Below are positions 1 to 7,100 of a stretch of 10,520 bases of DNA, piece by piece. Both the position numbers and the translations under genes were made by a program. Below the pieces are notes generated by a model. That model was not told the origin of the DNA and did no database searches. It worked only from the letters and a program-made list of their open reading frames with translations. Source of the stretch: Prevotellaceae bacterium (lineage in GTDB: Bacteria > Bacteroidota > Bacteroidia > Bacteroidales > UBA932); assembly GCA_031254635.1 (NCBI GenBank), contig JAIRUB010000215.1:1-10520 (forward strand). Direction: 5' to 3'. Numbering within the stretch: the first letter of the stretch is position 1; the number at the start of each line of letters is the position of its first letter.

Positions 1-305
1 CTTTTTTTCTCATACCATTCAAAACATTACCTCTGATATGGTGAAATCAATAGGCAGCTACAGCTACCTTTCTTTAAATTCTTTCTGGGCTGATTAAAAT
101 GTCATTTTTGTATTACAACCCACCATCAGTTTTACCGAGTTTGATATTTTCAAGGATTATAGGCAAAGTTTTCTTCGGAGTGAATTAGGCAAACTTCAGG
201 CCCAACCTCTCAAGTGTAAATTGGGTGTACAAGCAGTTAAGGATTATTGTTAAAAGTTTCAAAGGCAGAATGCCTCGCAGTAAATTACGACAAGATTAAC
301 CGTCG
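1..305. other. Left-edge region without an intact gene
   Basis: No reading frame of convincing length or composition crosses this stretch on either strand; all six frames are interrupted. Plus-strand frame 2 is the most open. It reads from position 2 to a TAA at 95-97 and again from 98 to a TAA at 251-253, and this second part is listed separately as a possible gene remnant. I see no tRNA, no convincing promoter and no long repeat. The PorE-like gene ends just to the right, so this is probably its 3' flank plus decayed DNA. Confidence 0.5.
98..253 (+). pseudogene. Possible degraded transposase-like fragment
   Basis: This is an open stretch of 51 codons on the plus strand with no start codon at its beginning, bounded by in-frame TAA codons at 95-97 and 251-253. 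Its middle reads FKDYRQSFLRSELGKL, which loosely resembles the N-terminal segment of some DDE transposases (an F..S.LG.L pattern). That is a weak resemblance from memory, not a domain match. The same frame is also open upstream from position 2 to 94, so a longer gene broken by one nonsense mutation is possible. It could equally be chance in AT-rich intergenic DNA. There is no functional claim. Confidence 0.18.
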
Positions 306-333
306 TTAGTGATAATTAATAATTAATCACTAA
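306..333 (-). terminator. AT-rich inverted repeat behind the PorE-like gene
   Basis: The outer 8 bases TTAGTGAT and ATCACTAA are perfect reverse complements. Inside them, two AATT words can pair, with one bulged A and a 3-base loop, giving a stem of about 12 bp. It begins 3 bases past the stop codon of the PorE-like gene. It could be a weak intrinsic terminator or a stabilising 3' structure. It has few G-C pairs and no clear T-tract follows on the minus strand. It also coincides with a heptad repeat whose words contain TGATTA and TTATCA, so the symmetry may be a by-product of that repeat. Confidence 0.3.
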
Positions 334-336
334 TCA
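309..336 (-). repeat. Heptad repeat, 4 units, abutting a stop codon
   Basis: Read on the minus strand directly after the TAA at 339-337, the sequence divides into TGATTAG, TGATTAA, TTATTAA and TTATCAC. The pattern is T[GT]AT[TC]A followed by a variable base. The period is exactly 7, with no insertion between units. The next 7 bases (TAACGAC) fit poorly. AT-rich DNA yields such patterns fairly easily. The case is strengthened by similar 7-base arrays beside two other stop codons in this window. Confidence 0.45.
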
Positions 337-2391
337 TTATTTCTCCGTAACCTTAAATTCCGTACGGCGATTTTCTTGTCTTCCTATCTCTGTATCGTTA
401 GTTGCTATGGGCTGTTCAAATCCATAACCCTTATAAGTTAAGCGCAATGCATCAACACCTTTTGATATCAAGTAGTCAACAACAACCTTAGCACGGTCTT
501 CCGATAATTTCTGATTATGTGCTGCAGAGCCTATGTTATCGGTATGCCCCGACAATTCTATCTTTAATTTCGGCATTTTCCTCAACAAATCTACAACCTG
601 GGTTAACTCATAAACAGACTCGGAGCGTAAGATTGATTTTCCAAAGTCGAAGAAAATGTTACGCAACACGATTTTAGTACCTATATCAATTTTCTTCATA
701 TCTATTTCTTTTTCAACTTCTTGATAACCTGTTGCTGCAGGAATGTCGAAATTTTCGGAGTGGAACAAATAGCCTTCAGCCTTAACCGATATACCATAAT
801 TTATACCTGAGGGCAAAGAAACTAAATAACGACCTGTTTTACTGTTCGATTCCAAGGTGGCAATCACCATGTTTTTCGAATTATCAATTACATTGACAGT
901 AGCCTCAAGCGGTTCCTTGGTTTTTTCATCACGAATAACTCCCTTCAACAGCGTTAGGTTAACGGTGGATAATTCAACTACGGCTTCAATAACTTTTTCG
1001 ATAACCGGACTGCTTTGATAAGCTATTAAGAAGTCTTCGGAATTGCCAACTACATGCTTTTCTGTTAAAAATGTAATCATATACAAATCCTGACCGCCCT
1101 TACCATCTTCGCGTACCGATGAAAAATAACCATGTCTGCCGCTTGCTGAGAGTGTGAAAAACAAGTCGTCATCGGGGGTGTTAATCGGATACCCTAAATT
1201 TTCAGGTTTGCTCCAGCGGCCGTTTTCATAAACTGATTTAAAAATATCGAAGCCTCCCATTGTATTATGCCCTTGCGAACTAAAATATAGGGTTTTTCCA
1301 TCGGGGTGAATAAATACGCAAAGCTCCTCCTGTTCGGTATTGATGGAGGGGCCTAAATTTTCAGGATCACCCCAATTCCCTTTTGCATCGCGGGTTGACT
1401 TGTAAATATCATGTCCGCCAAATCCTCCAGGACGGTCGCTTATAAAGTAGAGGGTGTTTCCATCGTAAGAAAGTGAGGCTTGCGACTCATGATGTTTTGA
1501 GTTAATTTTTGAACCTATACTTTTCGGCGAAGACCAACTATCGCCTCTTAGTTTCGATTCGTAAATATCGCCGCCATTTTCGGAACGATATACAAAGAGT
1601 CTTTGCCCGTCGTTCGATAAACCAATAACTGCATCGTGCCCATCGGTGTTTAAAGGTTTGCCGGGGTTCATAGCACGTCCCCATTTCTCGTCCGTACGCG
1701 ATGCTATGTATATGTCTTCAAAATAACCATCCTCGTCGCGTCCACCGCCGGTAGTATCTTCACGTCCTGAAGTAAACATTATTACCGATTCATCGGCGCT
1801 GATTACCGGCCCATACTCGGAATATTGGGTGTTGAGCTCTGTAATATTGTCAATAAAAACCCGCACAGGATTTGCAACTAATGTTTTTGCTGTTTTACAT
1901 TCATTAATATACTTTTCAACTATACGGATGGTTGCAGCATCTCTTGCTAAAAGTTTTGATTTATAAGTTTCATAGGTTTCAACGGCTTTATCGAATTGGT
2001 AGGCATATTGATAGGCGCGCCCCAACCATAAATAGGCATCTGCAGCTACAGTAGAATTAAGCGCTACAGCTGTTTCTATATAATTTACTGCCGAGTGTTT
2101 ATGTTGTCCTTTTAAATAAGATAAAGCGATACGATAATTGAGTAGTGCGTTGTTCGGATTGAACCTGTGAGCATTTAAATACAGGAATACTGCCCTGTCA
2201 ATATTTGTCCTGCCTCCCTTGTCTAATAATTTATCCGCTTCTTTTATGTTATTTTGTGCTTGTCTTAATCCATCTCTGTTATTTGGAAAATTTTTAGCAT
2301 CGAATTCAACATTCTGAGCGATAAGTTGTCCTGCTGTAATTAATAGTATTACAATGCAATATATTATACGATGTATGATTGTATATTTCAT
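337..2391 (-). CDS. PorE-like envelope protein (TPR-PD40-CRD-OmpA)
   Basis: A 684-residue exported protein predicted to sit in the periplasm and hold peptidoglycan. Residues 1-25 form a signal peptide: basic start, hydrophobic core, small residues before QN, and no lipobox cysteine. Residues 45-165 are TPR-like helices. About 190-440 form a beta-propeller of PD40/WD40-type blades with repeated LYF.S..GG.D.Y motifs near 315-331, 368-385 and 422-438. About 480-565 resemble a carboxypeptidase regulatory-like beta-sandwich. The C-terminus is an OmpA domain with FFDFGKSIL (580-588), HTDN (616-619) and LSEDRA (629-634). Asp618 and Arg633 are the expected diaminopimelate-binding residues. This domain order and length match PorE, a type IX secretion component of Porphyromonas gingivalis. 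Bacteroidota carry several paralogues with the same order, so a secretion role is inference. The gene lies 54 bp behind the TPR gene on the same strand and may be cotranscribed. No good promoter is visible in the gap. Confidence 0.87.
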   Translation of the reverse strand: MKYTIIHRIIYCIVILLITAGQLIAQNVEFDAKNFPNNRDGLRQAQNNIKEADKLLDKGGRTNIDRAVFLYLNAHRFNPNNALLNYRIALSYLKGQHKHSAVNYIETAVALNSTVAADAYLWLGRAYQYAYQFDKAVETYETYKSKLLARDAATIRIVEKYINECKTAKTLVANPVRVFIDNITELNTQYSEYGPVISADESVIMFTSGREDTTGGGRDEDGYFEDIYIASRTDEKWGRAMNPGKPLNTDGHDAVIGLSNDGQRLFVYRSENGGDIYESKLRGDSWSSPKSIGSKINSKHHESQASLSYDGNTLYFISDRPGGFGGHDIYKSTRDAKGNWGDPENLGPSINTEQEELCVFIHPDGKTLYFSSQGHNTMGGFDIFKSVYENGRWSKPENLGYPINTPDDDLFFTLSASGRHGYFSSVREDGKGGQDLYMITFLTEKHVVGNSEDFLIAYQSSPVIEKVIEAVVELSTVNLTLLKGVIRDEKTKEPLEATVNVIDNSKNMVIATLESNSKTGRYLVSLPSGINYGISVKAEGYLFHSENFDIPAATGYQEVEKEIDMKKIDIGTKIVLRNIFFDFGKSILRSESVYELTQVVDLLRKMPKLKIELSGHTDNIGSAAHNQKLSEDRAKVVVDYLISKGVDALRLTYKGYGFEQPIATNDTEIGRQENRRTEFKVTEK

Positions 2392-2445
2392 GATAAAATT
2401 GAGTTTATGGTTAAATAAATAATTATTTTAAATTTCAATTTAGAT

Positions 2446-3501
2446 TTATTTGCATTGGCTATTAATGTAGGTTTCGGCAGAGGAAACGCCCATCTCACGC
2501 GCTTTTTGCCAATCGGTGCAGGCTCCTTTTTCATCACGCAGCATTTCTTTGGCAATACCACGGTTAAGGTAGGCATAGCCGTATTTAGGATTAATACGTA
2601 TGGCCTCATTATAATCGGCAACAGCGCTCGAATAATCTTTTAATTTATATTTAACAATTCCACGATTATTAAACGCATAAGCATAATCAGATTTCAGTTT
2701 AATGACTTCTGAAAAATCAATGATGGCATCTTCATGTTTTCCGGCATCAAACTTTGCTAATCCGCGATTATTAAGAATAATGTAGCGATTGGCATCAATA
2801 CGCAAGGCTTCGTCATAATCTTTAATAGCTTCTTCGGGTTTTCCCATTTGGCGTTTTAGGCTTCCGCGATTACTGTAAAACATTGCATTATCAGAGGCAT
2901 AGCTAATCGCTTTATTATAGTCGTCCATAGCCGGGTTGAATTTTTCCAATGAACGATAACATCCCGCCCTGTCGTTATAAGCAAAAGCATAATCGGGTTT
3001 GCTTGATATGGCCATATTATAATCAATTATGGCGTCCTCATATTTTTCCTGCTCAAACAATATACCTCCACGATAATAGTAAGCCTGTGCATAAGTGGGG
3101 TTAAGCGTTATAGCCTTTGTGTAATCGGCTTTTGCCTCTTCCAATTTTTTTAATTCATATTGTACCTGCGCGCGGCCAAAATATGCCGTTGCAACAGGAT
3201 TCAAATCAATAGCCTTGTTGTAATCTTTTATAGCCTGATCGTAATTTTTCAACTCCTTATACGTTGCAGCACGGTTCAAATAAGCCTTATCAAAATTGGG
3301 CATGATTTTTATTGCCTCGTTGAATTTCAATAATGCCTCGTTGAATTTTTTTTGGCTGAATAAGGTTGTTCCCTCATTATAAGCCATTTCGGCAACAGGA
3401 TCTTCAACCGTTATGGCTTTTACAATCTGCTCCTGTTCCTGTGCTTTAATCACACCTGCTAACGGTACAATTAAGCATAAAGTAATTACCCATTTTTTCA
3501 T
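2446..3501 (-). CDS. Secreted tetratricopeptide-repeat protein (nine TPRs)
   Basis: A 351-residue protein with a signal peptide (MKKWVITLCLIVPLAGVIKA, cleavage likely before QEQEQ) followed by an almost unbroken solenoid. About nine 34-residue TPR units run from residue 38 to 341, each with the usual pattern (A...RG......Y..AI.DY..AI...P). TPR solenoids bind protein partners; there is no catalytic domain. The final unit has GACTDWQKA, an ending common in TPR proteins of this phylum. I chose the ATG at 3501 because the frame's upstream extension starts only at a TTG, lacks a signal sequence and runs through a strong promoter. The placement ahead of the PorE-like gene suggests a shared envelope role, which is inference. 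The partner is unknown. Confidence 0.85.
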   Translation of the reverse strand: MKKWVITLCLIVPLAGVIKAQEQEQIVKAITVEDPVAEMAYNEGTTLFSQKKFNEALLKFNEAIKIMPNFDKAYLNRAATYKELKNYDQAIKDYNKAIDLNPVATAYFGRAQVQYELKKLEEAKADYTKAITLNPTYAQAYYYRGGILFEQEKYEDAIIDYNMAISSKPDYAFAYNDRAGCYRSLEKFNPAMDDYNKAISYASDNAMFYSNRGSLKRQMGKPEEAIKDYDEALRIDANRYIILNNRGLAKFDAGKHEDAIIDFSEVIKLKSDYAYAFNNRGIVKYKLKDYSSAVADYNEAIRINPKYGYAYLNRGIAKEMLRDEKGACTDWQKAREMGVSSAETYINSQCK

Positions 3502-3568
3502 ATCAATAATTTTTAAGTATAGTTCCTTGTGAATTTGTTTTGTTATTCCCAATAACAAAGCAATCTTA

Positions 3569-3599
3569 CAAATATAGGTAAAAAAAATAATAGTACAAA
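3569..3599 (-). promoter_or_regulatory. Bacteroidota-type promoter of the TPR gene
   Basis: On the minus strand TTTG (3599-3596) is followed by 19 bases and then TATATTTG (3576-3569). This is a full match to the -33/-7 consensus of the principal Bacteroidota sigma factor (TTTG, N19, TAnnTTTG). Transcription would start a few bases further on, giving a leader of roughly 60 nt before the ATG at 3501. The promoter lies just past the end of recX, so the TPR gene, and probably the PorE-like gene, can be transcribed independently of recX. Confidence 0.7.
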
Positions 3600-3620
3600 T
3601 TTTCAATTCTCAACTTTCAA
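3600..3620 (-). repeat. Heptad repeat, 3 units, at the recX stop codon
   Basis: On the minus strand the units are TTGAAAG, TTGAGAA and TTGAAAA, all fitting TTGA[AG]A followed by a variable base, in perfect 7-base phase. The first unit overlaps the TGA stop of recX (3619-3617), and the last unit is followed at once by the TTTG of the TPR-gene promoter. The array therefore fills the whole space between a stop codon and a -33 element. Confidence 0.5.
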
Positions 3621-4063
3621 TTATTCATTGCCTCACAGGCCTCCTCATAACTATACCCCCTGTTCAAGGCAAAGCGTAACAACTTTATTTTCTGCTCAGC
3701 AAGGGGCAGGGCGGCTATACTTTTCTTTTTCACAGAAAATAAATGTACAAGGGTTTCTTTAACTGTGGAATTATCTAAACCGGCTAATGCCTCATTAATG
3801 ATAGCGTTGTCTATTTGTTTGTTTTTTAAAGCATTATGTATTTTTCGCACTCCCCACCGCGCCAAGGTACTTTTATCGTGTACAAAGGCCTTGGTATAGC
3901 GCCTATCGTCCACAAAACCTGATAATTGTAGCTTTTTTATTATTATCTCAGCCTCTTGTGACGGAAAATCCCAGTCCAACAGTTTCTTTCGGATGTCGAA
4001 TACTGATTTTTCACTATGGCTGCAAAGGTGGGAAAGACGGCTGAGGGCTTGTTCGGGCGACAT
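3617..4063 (-). CDS. recX: RecX family regulator of RecA
   Basis: A 148-residue cytoplasmic protein, all helical and basic. RecX binds in the groove of the RecA filament and modulates its activity in recombination and SOS induction. Family signatures visible are ALSRLSHLCSHSEKS (6-20), the DIRKKLLDWDF segment (23-33), FVDDRRYTKAFVHDK (50-64) and WGVRKIHNALKNKQI (70-84). These are the first two of the three-helix repeats of RecX. A weaker third repeat covers about 100-146 and ends RGYSYEEACEAM. The length is normal for the phylum. The start is the ATG at 4063, followed by a sensible N-terminus. recA is not in the window. It follows the flavin oxidoreductase on the same strand after a 114-bp gap containing a heptad array, so readthrough or a separate promoter are both possible. 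No consensus promoter was found. Confidence 0.92.
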   Translation of the reverse strand: MSPEQALSRLSHLCSHSEKSVFDIRKKLLDWDFPSQEAEIIIKKLQLSGFVDDRRYTKAFVHDKSTLARWGVRKIHNALKNKQIDNAIINEALAGLDNSTVKETLVHLFSVKKKSIAALPLAEQKIKLLRFALNRGYSYEEACEAMNN

Positions 4064-4127
4064 GACAATTTAGTGTTTAATGTTAATAAGTAGTGAGATT
4101 TAGTTAAAGTAGTTAAGAATAAGAACT

Positions 4128-4176
4128 CGCATATCGCATATCGTTTCACGCTTTACGCCTAACGCTTCACGACAAA
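4128..4176 (-). repeat. Heptad repeat, 7 units with CG every seventh base
   Basis: On the plus strand the units are CGCATAT, CGCATAT, CGTTTCA, CGCTTTA, CGCCTAA, CGCTTCA and CGACAAA, seven consecutive heptads all beginning CG, with no slippage over 49 bp. The first two units are identical, and the middle four share CG[CT][CT]T[ACT]A. On the minus strand the array starts 2 bases after the TAA of the oxidoreductase gene (stop 4180-4178). It is too degenerate to be a recent expansion and too regular to be chance. Confidence 0.65.
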
Positions 4177-4177
4177 T

Positions 4178-7100
4178 TTACTTAAACGCCATCTCGCTCA
4201 GCCCTTGTCCGGAAAGCTTTAGGTGATGGAAGTAGTCGGGAACGGCCTTGCCTTTCAAGGCATCAACATAAAGTTTGGCAATGTACTGGCTCAACATAAA
4301 TCCGTGCCCGCGCATACCGATGAACAAACCTAATTCGGGGTCCACAATGTAACGTGGCTCTACGTAATAGCCTGACCACAATGCTTGTAACCCTATGCCG
4401 GAAAATTTCGGAATCCAATCGCTAAATACTTCCGAAATAATTTCCATAAATTCTTGCGAATTGGTTTTAAGATTTTTTTCCGTTTCCAAAGCATCAATAG
4501 CAGGAGAGGCGCAACCGATAATTTGTCCGGTTTCGGCTAATTGTTGGCCATACACTGCCGAGAAACTACGGTATTTTCGCCGGTCAATCAGCATATCCAA
4601 GGGAGCGCCATTCTTGCCCAAAAGCGGCATACGGCGCGTAATAAATGCTTGGTGTTTTACGGGGAACAATCCCGTTTCAATGCCTACTTTTTGAGCAAAT
4701 TCGTTGGCTTTAGCACCAAGGGCGTTGATGAAAAGTTCCGTGTGGTACTCCACATATTCGCCTTGACGATTCAGCACAATAACACGGTATTCTTTCCCGA
4801 CTTTTTCTACATCTATTACTTTGGCTTTTTCTAAAATTGTTCCGCCCTGCTGTGTACCGATTTTACGCAATATATCAATTGTTTTACCGGGGGTGGCGTG
4901 CCAGCAATTATTAGTAATAAGCGCGTGGCTGTATGTTTTGCAATGTGGATTAAATTCCGACGATATTTCTTTGCAAAAATCTTTTGCCTCTATCATATAT
5001 GCATCCGACCAAGCTTTAGAGGCGTCCAACGATTTATAGGTAGCTTCATCGTGGGCAAAATTAACGTAGCGGATAAGCGTAAAATCAATATCGCTATTAG
5101 CGTGCAGTTCTTTGAATAATTGTAAGTTTTGCGTGGCAATTTCGGCTAATGCAGGCAAGCTGAAGGCAGGCCTCCCGGCAGCAATATTGCGCCACGATCC
5201 GCCGTATTCATCATTTACTAAGAAAGGTTTCATTCCTGCTTCGGCCAAATAGCGGAACAGCGATGAGCCGGCAATGCCGCCTCCGGCTACAAGTGCATTT
5301 ACTTTTATCATCTTACGTTCCGGTGTAATAATGTACTCGTGTACCTTCTTCGAGTGCAGTTCTCCCACATTGATTTGGTTGGCCATCGGCCCGCGGGGAG
5401 TAGCATCGCCGGTAACTTCAATACCGTACCCGCGTAGCAATTGTTTTACTCGTAAAATACAACGCTTGCCGCGGCAGGGCCCCATTCCTAAACGAGTAAT
5501 GTGTTTTAATTCATCTACCGAAATAAATTTCCTGTTGCCTACGGCTTGTATAATTTCTTCGACTTTTACGTCTTCGCAATGACAAACATAAACCTGGTTA
5601 TCGCTCTTCTCTTTTACCAGCAATAGCTGCAAGGGCTCTGGATAATTTTCTTTTACAATAAATCCCCGCACTTCCAACAAGTCTTTTCCTTCAGGACTTT
5701 TTACCTTTACACGAGCTACATTGGTTTTATTGGCTTTGAGCAAAACTTTTTCGATAATACCCTCGCCTACCTTTTCTCCTTGATTATTTACCAAGAAAAC
5801 TTCTGCGCCCTCGTCCACCGCATATTCTATGGGCAAGAACACCCATTGTTTGGCATAGTTGTAGCCGAAAATAGCCAAGCCGGGGCATTGATATACGCAA
5901 TCCATACAGCCTGTACACTTTTCAAAATCAATAATCGGAACCGCATCAGTAGATGATTTTGTTATGGCCTCGTGTTTACAGGCAAAGGCGCAAGGATTAC
6001 AAGCAAAACCGTAGAGGCAATCCAATTGCACAAACCCTTTGCCCTCGGCACGCTCTTTACTTGGACGAAAGGCAGTTTCAATAACTCGCATGGGGTGTTG
6101 TTGAGAGTCGATGTACTCTTTGGATACGCTGAGGTATTCATCATAATCGAAACGAATGCCTAAAGCCTGTAAAATTTCGTAGGCACATTGTTTGCCGCGT
6201 AACACCGCGCTGGTGCCTTCGCCAATGCGAATAGCATCGCCTACGCCGTGGCAATTACGCCCAAACATCTCATTTCCTTTTATCAATAATTGGTCGTCAG
6301 GAATTAATCCTGTGCAAATATTAATAGCATCAATACCTTCCACGATTTGTTCGGTGCCCGGAATGGGTTTGAAGCTTTTACATTGTGCAATGACTGCACC
6401 TGTAATGCCTGTGCGGTTTTTATTGGAAATGGCTTCCAGCAAAATGTGCGATGTCATAATAGGAATTCCCAAACGCCGTACACGGTTTGCTTGCACCGGA
6501 AAGCCCCCTTCATACGGCTGCGCTTCAATAATGGCTTTTACGGTAGCGCCGGCTTGCATAGCCTGATAAGACGTAAGATAACCGATATTCCCGGCGCCTA
6601 TGGTTAAAATATTTTTTCCGAGTAAAGTTAATTCGTTGTTCATCATTTTTTGCACAACAGCAGCAGTATAAACCCCCGGTAAATCGTCGTTTTTAAAGGC
6701 CGGCATAAAAGGTACGGCGCCGGTAGCGATTACCAAATGTTGCGCGTCCACATAATACACTTCTTCCGTCAACATATCTTTTACCGCTAAACGATTGCCT
6801 TCAAGAATATCCCAAACCGTAGAATTTAAGAAGATGCCGTCAAGATTTTCTCCTGCCAATGTTTTAGCGATATCAAAGCCCCGCATGCCACCAAATTTTT
6901 TCTCTTTTTCAAAAAAGAAAAATTGGTGCGTTTGCATTAAGAATTGTCCGCCTATTTGAGCATTGTTGTCGATAACAATATTGTGAACTTTATGTTTATT
7001 CAAGTCTTCGCGCACGGCTAAACCGGCAGGGCCGGCACCGATAATGGCAACAATTGTTTTATATACCCTCCAAGGTTTTTCTGTGTTGGGTACAAGCGCA

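Noticed and set aside
2417..2428. 12-bp palindrome AAATAATTATTT between the TPR and PorE-like genes
   Set aside because: Pure A/T palindromes of this length are common by chance in AT-rich gaps, and nothing nearby supports an operator or terminator.
3502..3606. Upstream extension of the TPR frame to a TTG codon
   Set aside because: It would bury the signal peptide 35 residues inside the protein and translate through a consensus promoter.
4066..4072. TAAATTG (minus strand) just before recX considered as a -7 element, with a similar word before the PorE-like gene
   Set aside because: It lacks one T of the TAnnTTTG consensus, has no TTTG at the right spacing, and before recX it would put transcription start at or past the start codon.
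5274..6607. Several plus-strand frames of 60-124 codons opposite the oxidoreductase gene
   Set aside because: They are antisense shadows of a strongly supported gene; their products are Cys/Pro/Ser-rich and show no recognisable domain or start context.
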